Part shown: in pieces, positions 26,201-34,147 of the stretch
Layout: every line of letters begins with the position of its first letter
How positions within the stretch are numbered: the first letter of the stretch is position 1
DNA from: Novosphingobium sp. SG751A
GTDB taxonomy: Bacteria > Pseudomonadota > Alphaproteobacteria > Sphingomonadales > Sphingomonadaceae
Assembly: GCF_013149295.1 (NCBI RefSeq)
Contig: NZ_JABGCB010000007.1
Coordinates: 124,001 to 188,000, forward strand
Length of the DNA: 64,000 bases
Direction: 5' to 3'
Notes under the pieces: generated by a model
Seen by the model: the letters and a program-made list of their open reading frames with translations, nothing else
Told to the model about the DNA's origin: nothing
Database searches by the model: none
Made by a program: the position numbers and the translations under genes

Positions 26201-27815
26201 GGCCGCCGCCAGCATCTCTTCGTGGATGGGCAGCCTTGCCTCCTATCGCGGTTTTGCCTTCAAGCCGATGGTGGGCCGCCTGCCCGCCGGCAATGCCATC
26301 GTGTTCATGAAAGCCCCCGGGCTGGGCCTGAACGTGCCGATCAATGGCGCCACCGCCACGATGATCCGCAACCCTGCCGATCCCAGCGGCACGCTGCTGG
26401 TGATTGCCGGGCGCAACGATGCCGAAATCCGCCTTGCCGCCGCCGCTCTGGCCAGCGCCAAGGGCATTCCGGGCGGCGCGCAGATGAGCTTTGACAATGC
26501 CCGCGTGCCCACCTGGCCGCGCTATGGCGCGCCCCGCTGGCTGACCACGGGCCGCGAGGTCAAGCTGGGCGAGGTCATGGCGCCTTATGCGCTGGTGGGC
26601 ATGGGCCTGCCGCCGGGCCCGCTGGCCGCGCGTTTCCGCCTTGCTCCCGACCTGTTCTTCTGGCCCCGTCAGGGCGGTTCGCTCAGCCTTGGCTATATCT
26701 ATCCCGACGCCAAGTGGCTGGACCGCGAAGGTTCGCGCATGGACGTGTCGATCAACGGCCAGTTCCTGAAAACCCTGCCGCTGACCGGCATGAGCTGGTG
26801 GCAGCGCCTGTGGTATGGTTCGGGCGCCAACAGCGTGAATGGCCGCGGCAGCGTTGGCCTGCCCCGCTATAACCTGTTCGGCTCGAACGAGGTGGTCTTT
26901 GACTATAACCTCATCATGGCCGACAAGCAGAAGTGCACCGGCACGCTGCCCGACAATGTGCGCGTGGGCCTCGACCCCAATTCGACGATCAACCTGACCG
27001 GCGCGTGGCACGGACTGCAAATGCCCGATCTGGCCAGCTTTGCAGGCGCGGGCTATCCCTTCACCGTGCGCCCCGACCTGTCGGAAACCGTGGTGATCAT
27101 GGACGAGCATCCCAGCGAGCCCGCGATCGAGGCGTTCCTCGACATGATGGGCCGTCTGGGCGATTCGACCGGGGTGGCCACGACGGGCGTCACCGTCTCG
27201 ATGGGCGGCAATGGCGAACAGGCCGCCGACCATGACGTGCTGGTGATCGGCAGCGCCAATCTGGCGGGCGGCGCGCTGTTTGCCAATGCGCCGCTGCGCA
27301 ACGAGGGCGGTACGCTCAAGGTCACCGAACGCTCGCCGCTGCAATATGTCGAAAGCCTGTTCGGCGGCTGGGGCAAGGACAATAAGGAAGACGTCGAGAA
27401 CACCGTCTATGCCTCCAAGGGCTTTAACGGCATCGTCGCCTTTGAATCGCCCTTCTCCTCGGGCCGCAGCGTGGTCGCGCTGATCGCCGATGACACCGCC
27501 ACCCTGCCCCAGCTGGTTGACGGCATGAACGACGACAAGATCAACGCCCAGATTCAGGGCGATCTTGCCGTCACCACGGGCGATGGCATGAACAGCTTTG
27601 CCATCGGCCCGCGCTATTGGGCCGGCAGCCTGCCCTTCTGGATGAAAACCGCCTATTGGTTCAGCCAGCGCCCGCTGTTGATGGCGCTGAGCGGGGTGCT
27701 GATCGCCCTGTTGCTGACGGGTCCTGTCTATCTGATCTTTGCCCGTCAGGCCAAGGCGCGCCTGCAAGGCGAAACGCCTGCCGACCTTAACCAGCACAAG
27801 GGAGACAAGAAGTGA
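23235..27815 (+). CDS. bcsAB: Fused cellulose synthase BcsA-BcsB
   Basis: One uninterrupted 1526-residue reading frame. Residues about 1-700 are BcsA: membrane helices, GT2 motifs YILDDGKRPEF, DCDHVPTRSF, TEDAHTAL and QRIRWARGM, then further helices. A PilZ domain follows, with RQARKDIR and DISMGGAAI for c-di-GMP. About residues 735-785 form an Ala-rich linker with a hydrophobic segment resembling an internal signal anchor (AAACLLAVLGASMM). From about 815 the periplasmic BcsB part starts (LTFKDLRIKTPIRL) and ends in a C-terminal helix (LLMALSGVLIALLLTGPVYL). It polymerises UDP-glucose and exports the glucan. The same fusion is known as AcsAB in Komagataeibacter. The GTG start overlaps the bcsQ stop. 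Confidence 0.95.
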   Translation: MIDYLPKIGRLFGWALLAMIAVAVVTVPLDAKSQWQFAGATIVGALIINRWKSQKGALAIGLLSLIVSTRYLFWRTTQTLSFGAPLEAMLGTGLYLAEAYAWVILVLGFIQTSWPLYRPVVEPAGDPSQWPTVDVYIPTYNESLSIVRNTVYAAMDMDYPADRFNVYILDDGKRPEFKAFARKAGCGYITRDNNLHAKAGNMNAAMKKTDGKLIAIFDCDHVPTRSFLQLSVGWFDKDPKLALMQTPHHMYSPDPVQRNLGNVVGDMPGEGDLFYGPVQGGNDLWNAAFFCGSCAIIRREALEITNGFAGETVTEDAHTALKLQRMGWNTGYLEARLSAGLATERFVLHIGQRIRWARGMTQILRIDCPLLGRGLSIPQRLCYLNAMMHFQFPLPRIVFLTSPLAYLLFGQNIIQASASLIFAFSAPHLVCSQVFSARSQLGWRRPFWGEVYETMLAFHLVKPTVMTWFQPRKGKFNVTDKGDLLDQTFFDWAIVKPHLVAIALLAGAVSMGWIKLLFFQSSFNIQIDTLLLNTAWASFSLIILLAAVSVARETRQARKDIRIHAELPVTLYLKSGHAITGVTRDISMGGAAIVLPADLPVREPELTHIALDMDADRLVIPVDTIRTARGYAFVRFHPLDMAMGRKLVRAVMGRADAWQMSAPDPVGELRSVKDILAVDLMTLKRLLGLNVEERRRMRAQRVQMAAASAELPSKAIPVTKEAVKDKPVARPEASAEAVEAEAPVAARPMLMARPVAGIKAAACLLAVLGASMMVPDDGLRAQAPVAAAAATAAAAPTETAAAAAPLITAGTTGTRREHLTFKDLRIKTPIRLAGTRGEIGIPFGMRPNDIVTDALVTLRAAWSPALLGDVSQLVVLLNGEVVQTVPLTRDNAGGITLKIPVNPALFLPGDNQLNLRLVAHYARDCEDPFHSSLWANVSNVQSGFDLTVQSLPKAPDLASLPGPFFDRHDNGALRLPFVFAAAPTHGDLEAAASISSWMGSLASYRGFAFKPMVGRLPAGNAIVFMKAPGLGLNVPINGATATMIRNPADPSGTLLVIAGRNDAEIRLAAAALASAKGIPGGAQMSFDNARVPTWPRYGAPRWLTTGREVKLGEVMAPYALVGMGLPPGPLAARFRLAPDLFFWPRQGGSLSLGYIYPDAKWLDREGSRMDVSINGQFLKTLPLTGMSWWQRLWYGSGANSVNGRGSVGLPRYNLFGSNEVVFDYNLIMADKQKCTGTLPDNVRVGLDPNSTINLTGAWHGLQMPDLASFAGAGYPFTVRPDLSETVVIMDEHPSEPAIEAFLDMMGRLGDSTGVATTGVTVSMGGNGEQAADHDVLVIGSANLAGGALFANAPLRNEGGTLKVTERSPLQYVESLFGGWGKDNKEDVENTVYASKGFNGIVAFESPFSSGRSVVALIADDTATLPQLVDGMNDDKINAQIQGDLAVTTGDGMNSFAIGPRYWAGSLPFWMKTAYWFSQRPLLMALSGVLIALLLTGPVYLIFARQAKARLQGETPADLNQHKGDKK

Positions 27816-30800
27816 GCCCCGCCTTTAATCGCCGCGCACTGCGCTGGAATACCGGCGTAGCCCTTGCCGCAGCGATGCTGGCGTCCGGCCTTGCTTCCGC
27901 GCCGGTTCATGCGCAGGCATCGGGGGTCAAAACCCTGCTGGATCAGGCGCAATATTGGGAAGGCAAAGGCCGTCACGATCTGGCCGTACAGGCATGGCGC
28001 CGCGCGCTGGAACTGGACCCGGCCAATGCGGTGGCCAAGCGGGCGCTTGCGCCCGCCGCAGCGCCCGCCCCCGCGCCCCAGCCGACCCGCACGCTGGCGG
28101 CCATGCCACAGCCCGCGCGCGCTCCGGCCCCGCGCCCGGTAACGCCGCGCGCCGCGCCTGCTCCGGCCTCCGCGCCGGTGGTGGCCGAAAAGCCCGCACC
28201 GCGCCCTGCCGCGCCCACCGGGCCTTCGGCGGCCGACCGTGCGGGCCAGTCGCGCGTGGTGGGTTTCCGCGCGCTTCAGGACAATGATCTGGAAAGCGCC
28301 GAGCATCAGTTCCAGTCCGCCCTGGCCCGCAACAAGCGCGACGCCGATGCGCTGGGCGGCCTTGGTCTGGTCGATCTCAAGCGCGGTCGCTTTGCGCAGG
28401 CGCGCGATCAACTGGCGCAGGCCAGCCAGTTGGGCGATGCGTCCAAGTGGAAGGAAGCGCTGGAATCGGCGCGCTATTTCGCATCGCTTCAGGAAGCGCA
28501 GGCCATGGTCACGCGCGGCGCCTTGGATGATGCGCGCAAGGCCGCCGAGGCGCTGATCCGTTCGGGCTATGCCGAAAACGGCGGGGCCTATGAATTGCTG
28601 GCCGACATTTACGAACGTCAGGGCCGCTATGCCGATGCCGCCGATCTTTATCGTCAGGCAGGCGGCGAGGACACCCCCAATGGCCAGCGGCTGCAAAGCC
28701 GGGCGGCGCGCGGGGCGGCCCTTTCGGCGGCGGCGCGCGGCGATGATTTCGGCGCGGAACAGGCCTTTCAGCAGGGCATCATGCTGGACCAGAGCGATCC
28801 GTGGATCCGCTATGAATTTGCCCGCTTCATGATCCGCCGGGGCCGCGTGCCCGAAAGCGAGAGCCTGATCGCCTCGCTGGCTTCCTCGACCGATCCCGAT
28901 GCGCTCTATGCCGCTGCGATGCTCAATTCCGATCTGGGCCGCACGGCCGCCTCGCAAGGGCTGATCGACCGCATTCCCGACGAGGCGCGCTCGGCCCCGA
29001 TGCGCAATTTCGCCATCGGGCTCAAGATCGACACGGCCATCATCCGCGCCAAGCAAATCGGCGCCAATGGCCAGAAGGGCGAAGCCGTCGGCGTGCTCAA
29101 GCAATTGGGCGGCACCAAGGGGCTTTCCCCCATCAAGCAGGCCGCGATTGCCGAGGCCCTGCTTGATCTGGGCGACAATTTCGATGCCGCCTCGATGGCG
29201 CAGCAGGCGATCAACGGGCCGGTGGCCGAAATCGCCGGTTATGAAGCGATCCTGCGCGTGGCTGTACGCACGGGCCGCGACGATCTGGCCCGCACCGCGA
29301 TGGCCAAGGCGACGCAATTGGCCGCAGGCGACCCCAATGGCCAGCGCGCCGTGGCCCGCATGGCCGCCAGCGCGGCGGCCCAGCAGGCCGACCGCCTGCG
29401 TCAGGCCGGTCAGTTCGCGCAAGCCTTCGACGTGCTCCAGACCGCCTTTAACGCCGCGCCCGACAGCCCGGAAATCCTCTCCTCGCTGGCGCGGCTCTAT
29501 CAGTCGGGCAAGATGAACGCGCGCGCGGCCCAGACGTTCCAGATGATTCTGGTGCGCGATCCCAAGAATCGCGATGCGCTCTCGGGCCTGATGGAAACCG
29601 CGCAGGCGGCGGGCGACAAGAGCCTGAGCCAGCAGGCGCAGGCGCAGTTGCTGCGCGAAAATGCCAATAATTACGAGGTCTGGCTGGCCGCCGCGCGCAC
29701 CGAGCAGGCACGCGGCAATGCCTCGGCCGCCACGCGTTATTTCAAACAGGCCCGCGAGGTCTATCAGCGCAGCAGCGGGGCGAATAACGGCGCTAATCCC
29801 TTCGCCTCCTCGCCCTTTGCCGCCGATGGCAGCGCGCCCAATGGCCTGCAAAACGGCCCGCAGGCGCCCGACGCCAACCCCTTCCGCGCGCAGCAACAAC
29901 AACAGCAACAACAACCCGCCACGCCCACCATGCCCAACCCCTTCACCCTGGGCGGCGGCACGCGCCTGCAAATGAGCGCGCCCCAGCAGCAGAACAGCTT
30001 TGCCCCGCAAAACGGTTTTGTCCCCCAGAACGGGGCCGCACAGGGCGGTTTTTCGCCGCAGGGCAACTATGGCGCCCAGCAGGTTCCGGCGGCCTATCAG
30101 GGCAACAATTTCACCCCGCAATCGGCTCCGGCTCCGGCCACATGGGGCGGTCTGCCGGGCAATGGCTTTGCCGGAGGCGCCCAGAATAACGCCGCCCCTT
30201 TCGCGGCAACCCCGCAAGCACCCGTCGATCCGGTGCTGGCGGGAATTGAGCGCGACATTGCAGGCCTTGCCGCCGACAATGGCCCGCGCGCCGAGGTCAA
30301 CGCCTCGTTTCGCGCGCGCAAGGGCGAAACCGGCCTCTCGCAATTGAGCGAGATGAAGACCAATGCCCAGCTTTCAACCGGGCTTGGCCGCGGCCGCGTC
30401 TTTGCCCGCGCCGAAGCGGTGGTGATCGATGCCGGGCGCCCGACGGGGTCGGGCCTTGCCCGCTTTGGCCGCAACGCCACGATCGAGGCGCAGGCCATCG
30501 TCAACAAAACCGCATCGGCGCTTATCAATGCCGAAACCCAGCGCGCCTCGGGCGTGGCGCTCAGCGCCGGCTATGCCGACAAGCTGGTGCAGGTTGAGGG
30601 CGGCACGACCCCGGTGGGCTTTGGCAACACCCGCGCCACATGGCGCGTGGCCGTCACGCCGCAAATGTCCGAACACGCCACCGCGCGCGCATGGTTCGAG
30701 CGCAAGCCGGTGACCGACAGCGTCGTCTCCTATGCCGGGACGCGCGATCCGGTCACGGGCCAGACCTGGGGCCAGGTGATGCGCACCGGGGGCGGTGTTG

Positions 30801-31390
30801 GTTACTCGTATGAAAACAATGGCAACGGCGCCTATGGCGACGTCAGCTATAACCGCTATAACGGCACCAATGTGCTCTCGAACCGCAATGTCGAGGTCAA
30901 TGTCGGCGGCTATATGCAGGCATGGCGCGATGAACATTCCTCGATTACCGCGGGAATGAACATCAATTACCAGTCCTATGCCAACAACCAGAACCAGTTC
31001 ACATGGGGCCAGGGCGGCTATTTCAGCCCGCAGAGTTTCCTCGCGCTCAGCTTCCCGATCCGCTATGCCTATCAAAAGGGCAATCTGGATCTGAAGGTGG
31101 CGGGCACGCCGGGCTTCCAGAGCTTCTCGCAGAACCGCACCGATCTGTATCCGGGCGATCCGGCGGCGCAGGCCACGCTCAACGCTCTGAAGGCCGCCAA
31201 CAGCGATGTGCGCAACTATTACGACAGCCTGAGCAAGACCGGCTTCGGCATGTCGGCCCAGACCTCGCTTTACTATCGCATCGGCCCGGCCACCCGCGTG
31301 GGCGGCGAGGTCAGCTATAACACTTTCGGCAATTATGACGAATTCCGTTCGATGCTGGGCATTCGTCAATCCCTTGGCAACACCAAATAA
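27812..31390 (+). CDS. bcsC: BcsC, cellulose export TPR/outer-membrane porin
   Basis: A 1192-residue exported protein with signal peptide VALAAAMLASGLASAPVHA. It has an array of TPR units across roughly residues 40-660, starting with LLDQAQYWEGKGRHDLAVQA. Next comes a Gln/Pro/Asn-rich low-complexity linker at about 660-815, including a run of eight Gln. The BcsC C-terminal domain follows, with the beta-barrel from about residue 830 ending in SMLGIRQSLG. It guides the glucan across the periplasm and outer membrane. GTG 27812 overlaps the bcsAB stop as GTGA. An Ala/Pro-rich stretch around residues 80-150 interrupts the first TPR block. Confidence 0.92.
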   Translation: MSPAFNRRALRWNTGVALAAAMLASGLASAPVHAQASGVKTLLDQAQYWEGKGRHDLAVQAWRRALELDPANAVAKRALAPAAAPAPAPQPTRTLAAMPQPARAPAPRPVTPRAAPAPASAPVVAEKPAPRPAAPTGPSAADRAGQSRVVGFRALQDNDLESAEHQFQSALARNKRDADALGGLGLVDLKRGRFAQARDQLAQASQLGDASKWKEALESARYFASLQEAQAMVTRGALDDARKAAEALIRSGYAENGGAYELLADIYERQGRYADAADLYRQAGGEDTPNGQRLQSRAARGAALSAAARGDDFGAEQAFQQGIMLDQSDPWIRYEFARFMIRRGRVPESESLIASLASSTDPDALYAAAMLNSDLGRTAASQGLIDRIPDEARSAPMRNFAIGLKIDTAIIRAKQIGANGQKGEAVGVLKQLGGTKGLSPIKQAAIAEALLDLGDNFDAASMAQQAINGPVAEIAGYEAILRVAVRTGRDDLARTAMAKATQLAAGDPNGQRAVARMAASAAAQQADRLRQAGQFAQAFDVLQTAFNAAPDSPEILSSLARLYQSGKMNARAAQTFQMILVRDPKNRDALSGLMETAQAAGDKSLSQQAQAQLLRENANNYEVWLAAARTEQARGNASAATRYFKQAREVYQRSSGANNGANPFASSPFAADGSAPNGLQNGPQAPDANPFRAQQQQQQQQPATPTMPNPFTLGGGTRLQMSAPQQQNSFAPQNGFVPQNGAAQGGFSPQGNYGAQQVPAAYQGNNFTPQSAPAPATWGGLPGNGFAGGAQNNAAPFAATPQAPVDPVLAGIERDIAGLAADNGPRAEVNASFRARKGETGLSQLSEMKTNAQLSTGLGRGRVFARAEAVVIDAGRPTGSGLARFGRNATIEAQAIVNKTASALINAETQRASGVALSAGYADKLVQVEGGTTPVGFGNTRATWRVAVTPQMSEHATARAWFERKPVTDSVVSYAGTRDPVTGQTWGQVMRTGGGVGYSYENNGNGAYGDVSYNRYNGTNVLSNRNVEVNVGGYMQAWRDEHSSITAGMNINYQSYANNQNQFTWGQGGYFSPQSFLALSFPIRYAYQKGNLDLKVAGTPGFQSFSQNRTDLYPGDPAAQATLNALKAANSDVRNYYDSLSKTGFGMSAQTSLYYRIGPATRVGGEVSYNTFGNYDEFRSMLGIRQSLGNTK

Positions 31391-31445
31391 GGGGGGCATT
31401 CACATGAGGCTTGCATATGACGGGACACCCAAGGGGGGAGGCACG

Positions 31446-31907
31446 ATGGATGACATGCCCTTGCCGCCGCTGACCTCGGATCGCGGACTGGCGGTGATTG
31501 CGGCGCTGGCGGTATCGGAAATCTTTGCCAATGCGGGCAAGGATCAGGCGCAGGGCTTCTTTCGCGCCGTGGGCCAACGTCTGGCCCGACAGAACCCGAT
31601 CCCCGCCATGCGCGACCTGCGCGAACTTCAGGGCGCGGTCAACGCGGTCTGGGCGCGCGTCGGACTGGGCGAGGCGGAGATCACGCTCGATCTGCAAGGC
31701 GTGCTGATCCATCATCACGAGGCGCCCGCCACCATCCCCTATGACCCCGATTTCCACTGGGGGGCAGCCTTGCCCTCGCTGTTGCTGGGGGCCTATGATG
31801 GATGGATGCGCGCGTTGGGCAGCCCCGATGCGTTGCAGACCCGCCTGTTGTCCTGTGCGGACAACATCATTGAAATCCGCCATGGCGCAGAGATTGATGC
31901 AAGATAA
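31446..31907 (+). CDS. bcsD: BcsD, periplasmic cellulose-ribbon organising subunit
   Basis: A 153-residue protein matching BcsD in length and pattern: FFRAVGQRLARQNPIP, LRELQGAVNAVWARVGLGEAE, LDLQGVLIHHHEAPATIPYD, LPSLLLGAYDGWMRALG. BcsD octamers in Komagataeibacter line up glucan chains into crystalline ribbons. ATG 31446 follows a strong Shine-Dalgarno run (GGGGGGAG at 31433). ATG 31404 would add 14 residues of low likelihood. There is no signal peptide, as expected for this family. Its end overlaps bcsZ. Confidence 0.85.
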   Translation: MDDMPLPPLTSDRGLAVIAALAVSEIFANAGKDQAQGFFRAVGQRLARQNPIPAMRDLRELQGAVNAVWARVGLGEAEITLDLQGVLIHHHEAPATIPYDPDFHWGAALPSLLLGAYDGWMRALGSPDALQTRLLSCADNIIEIRHGAEIDAR

Positions 31908-32970
31908 GAGCATGTTGTTCGACCGTCGCCATATGTTGATGGCCGCCAGCGCAGCCCTGATGGTGGGCTGTTCGCGCAAGGGGGAGGGCAAATCCGTGAC
32001 CCCGGAAAGCTCGACGGGCGGGCAGAAGTCTTTTGACGGCCAAAAGAACCTCGACGGGATGTGGACCAGCTTTCGCCAGATCTATCTGGATGCATCAGGC
32101 CGGATCGTGGACACCGGCAATGGCGGGATCAGCCATACCGAGGGTCAGGGCTATGGCATGTTGATGGCCGTGGCGGTGGGTGATCGACCGGCGTTCGAGG
32201 CCATGTATAACTGGACGCAGGCCCATCTGGCCCGTGCCGACATGGCGCTCTATTCGTGGCGTTTCGATCCGCGTTCAAACAATCCGGTGGCCGATCCCAA
32301 CAATGCCACCGATGGCGATATGCTGATCGCGCTGGCGCTGGCGCGGGCGGCGCGGCGCTGGGGCGTGGCGGCGTGGGAGGCGCGCTCGCGCCAGATCCGG
32401 CAGGCGATCCGCGAACATCTGGTGATCGCGCGCGGGGGCCAGCATTATCTGATGTCGGGCATTGCGGGTTTCGATCTTGGCGACCGGCTGATGATCAACC
32501 CGTCCTATTTCATCTTCACCGCGCTCGACGCCTTTGCCGCGCTGGATGGCGCGGCCACATGGGGGCCGGTGATCGCCACATGCGAGAACGTGCTGCGCAA
32601 GGCGCGGTTTGGCGCGCATAATCTGCCCACCGACTGGGTGGTGGTGGGCGCCGACGGCATGCCCCAGCCTGCGCCCGACAAGGCGCCGCAATTCGGCTTT
32701 GATGCAGTGCGCGTCGCGCTTTACGCGGTGGCGGCGCGGCGCGGCGCACTGGTGGCGCCGATTGCCGATTACTGGCGGGCAAAGCAGGCCGGCGGCCAGA
32801 CGATCCCGGCATGGGTTGATGTCTATTCTGGGGCCGAGGCGCCCTTCCCGCTCTCGCCGGGCGGGCTCAACGTCGTGCAGCGCACCTTGAATCTGCCGAT
32901 GAAGACCGAGGCGCTGGCGCAGGACTATTACGGCTGCGTGCTGCAATTGCTGGCACGGCATTTGAGGTGA
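31897..32970 (+). CDS. bcsZ: BcsZ, GH8 endoglucanase, predicted lipoprotein
   Basis: A 357-residue family-8 glycoside hydrolase. The N-terminus FDRRHMLMAASAALMVGC ends in a lipobox (MVGC), so it is probably membrane-anchored. SHTEGQGYGMLMAVAVGD contains the general-acid Glu; ALYSWRFDP, NNATDGDMLIALAL and QFGFDAVRVALYAV (Asp) complete the site. BcsZ trims nascent glucan and is a normal member of bcs operons. ATG 31897 overlaps the bcsD stop; ATG 31912 is an alternative that also keeps the signal. It is the last gene of the operon. Confidence 0.92.
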   Translation: MQDKSMLFDRRHMLMAASAALMVGCSRKGEGKSVTPESSTGGQKSFDGQKNLDGMWTSFRQIYLDASGRIVDTGNGGISHTEGQGYGMLMAVAVGDRPAFEAMYNWTQAHLARADMALYSWRFDPRSNNPVADPNNATDGDMLIALALARAARRWGVAAWEARSRQIRQAIREHLVIARGGQHYLMSGIAGFDLGDRLMINPSYFIFTALDAFAALDGAATWGPVIATCENVLRKARFGAHNLPTDWVVVGADGMPQPAPDKAPQFGFDAVRVALYAVAARRGALVAPIADYWRAKQAGGQTIPAWVDVYSGAEAPFPLSPGGLNVVQRTLNLPMKTEALAQDYYGCVLQLLARHLR

Positions 32971-33049
32971 ATGCCCTCCGGGCATGTGCACTAAACACCT
33001 TGCGCAAAGGGGCGGCCCGCCCCATCTTTTCCGGTAAAGGAGAATATGG

Positions 33050-33352
33050 ATGACCGCCCCTATCACCTTGAAACCGGTTACGCTGAACGCTCAGGCTCAA
33101 CGTTTCGAGATGCCGATTGAGGAAAACGCCCTCGCCTTTTGCACCTATCGGCAGGACGCGGGCGGTGCCTATCATCTGCTCCATGCCGAGGTTCCCCCTG
33201 CCTATGAAGGACGCGGGATCGGAGGAGCGCTGGCTAAGGGTGTGTTCGACCTGGCGCGGGCGCAGGGGTTGAAACTGACGCCCCGCTGTTCCTTCATGGT
33301 GGCATGGGCTGCGCGCCACACCGAATATGGCGACGTGCTGACCTCGTCATAA
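33050..33352 (+). CDS. Small GNAT-fold N-acetyltransferase (YidJ-like)
   Basis: A 100-residue single-domain protein of the short GNAT class (COG2388). AFCTYRQDAGGAYHLLHAEV leads into the acetyl-CoA loop YEGRGIGGALAKGVFDLA, and LKLTPRCSFMVAWAARHTEY ends it. Substrates of this class are unknown. It starts at ATG 33050, with AAAGGAG six bases upstream; an out-of-frame ATG at 33046 is ignored. It is separate from the cellulose operon by 79 bases. Confidence 0.8.
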   Translation: MTAPITLKPVTLNAQAQRFEMPIEENALAFCTYRQDAGGAYHLLHAEVPPAYEGRGIGGALAKGVFDLARAQGLKLTPRCSFMVAWAARHTEYGDVLTSS

Positions 33353-33359
33353 TGGCCAT

Positions 33360-33407
33360 GACCGAATAACGATGGGACCGAATAACGCGGGGCCAGAATA
33401 ACGCTGG
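33360..33407. repeat. Three tandem 16-bp repeats
   Basis: The units start at 33360, 33376 and 33392, with an exact 16-base period and the shared core (A/C)(C/A)(G)AATAACG. The first two share their first 12 bases; the third differs at two of those. They lie between the convergent acetyltransferase and csbD genes. Confidence 0.85.
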
Positions 33408-33430
33408 CCCCGCTCTCGCCAGCGGGGCCA
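33405..33430. terminator. GC-rich hairpin between convergent genes
   Basis: TGGCCCCGCT (33405-33414) pairs perfectly with AGCGGGGCCA (33421-33430) around a six-base loop. It has no T tract. A second small hairpin (GCCCGGC...) follows near 33442. Confidence 0.5.
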
Positions 33431-33467
33431 ACGCCCTGCCCTGCCCGGCATACGCCGGGCGGTCAGC

Positions 33468-33644
33468 TTATTCGCCGATCGCGGCCTTGGCCTTGCCTGC
33501 GGCGGTCTGAATCTTGCCCTTGGCGTCCTGCGCCGCGCCTTCCGCGGCCAGTTTGACGTCGCCCGTTTCCTTGCCGATGGCTTCCTTCGCCTTGCCGACC
33601 AGCGAGTTGGTGGCGCCCGAAATGCGATCGCTGACAGAACCCAT
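33468..33644 (-). CDS. CsbD-family stress protein
   Basis: A 58-residue hydrophilic protein: [20 protein letters not shown], then [20 protein letters not shown] and [19 protein letters not shown]. This is the CsbD/UPF0337 repeat, typical of small proteins under general stress control whose molecular role is unknown. The start at 33644 has AGGAG on the minus strand just upstream. The longer reading from 33869 crosses a promoter-like region and is rejected. A GGAAC-N16-CATT site upstream suggests EcfG control. Confidence 0.88.
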   Translation of the reverse strand: MGSVSDRISGATNSLVGKAKEAIGKETGDVKLAAEGAAQDAKGKIQTAAGKAKAAIGE

Positions 33645-33722
33645 GATACGTCTCCTGCGAAATGAATGGATCAATGCGAAGACCGCGGTTTGTTGCCTGA
33701 CAGGCGGGCCTTCACGAGATGG

Positions 33723-33747
33723 AATGACGCGCGACGGGCAGGGTTCC
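33723..33747 (-). promoter_or_regulatory. EcfG-type promoter candidate for csbD
   Basis: On the minus strand GGAAC (33747-33743), 16 bases, then CATT (33726-33723). One mismatch to the alphaproteobacterial EcfG consensus GGAAC-N16/17-CGTT. It lies about 80 bases before the csbD start. Confidence 0.6.
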
Positions 33748-33837
33748 GCCGATAGATTATTTTTGATTATCGTGGTGCAGGCATGAAACCTTTTGCGATC
33801 TGGCGCGTCTATATGCCTGATGGAGCGGGGGAAGAAC

Positions 33838-34146
33838 ATGGATGTCAGGCCGAAGGGCGTTTGCTTCATGCTTGCGGCCGGTTTTTTGCTTGGCGCCTGT
33901 TCCCTGTTGGGGGGCTGCCTCGACAGCAGGGGACAGGACGACGTCTGGTATGGCTATTACTATGACGATCTGCGCGATAATGCCGAGGGCGCCATCTCCC
34001 GCCCCTATAAGACCGCGCAGGAATGCCGCATGGCGATGCAGGATTATACGATGGAGGCCAAGGTGACCTCCGGCTTTGCCTGCGCGCGCGGATGCGCTTC
34101 GGCGCGCGACGGGGCTATTGCCAACTGTCGCGAGGTGGTGCGCTGA
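33838..34146 (+). CDS. Hypothetical lipoprotein
   Basis: A 102-residue protein not recognised as a known family. [20 protein letters not shown] is a signal segment with two possible lipobox cysteines. The mature part is small and has four cysteines in its second half (ECRMAM, CARGC, NCREVV), possibly forming disulfides. ATG 33838 follows GGGGGAAG, a good ribosome site. It ends one base before the histidine kinase start, so it may be co-transcribed with the signalling genes and could influence the periplasmic sensor domain. That link is only positional. Confidence 0.65.
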   Translation: MDVRPKGVCFMLAAGFLLGACSLLGGCLDSRGQDDVWYGYYYDDLRDNAEGAISRPYKTAQECRMAMQDYTMEAKVTSGFACARGCASARDGAIANCREVVR

Positions 34147-34147
34147 T

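Noticed and set aside
25983..27797. 604-codon minus-strand frame opposite bcsAB
   Set aside because: Antisense to the BcsB half, repetitive His/Arg/Gly composition, no start context.
23235..27815. Sequencing error joining separate bcsA and bcsB genes
   Set aside because: The frame is open and codon-consistent through a sensible linker and signal-like segment, and equivalent natural fusions are known.
27746..30343. 865-codon open frame on the minus strand opposite bcsC
   Set aside because: Low-complexity Arg/Gly/Ala/His-rich translation with no family motif, directly antisense to a well-supported bcsC; a normal effect of GC-rich codon usage.
33360..33407. CRISPR array
   Set aside because: Only three 16-base units with no spacers and no cas genes.
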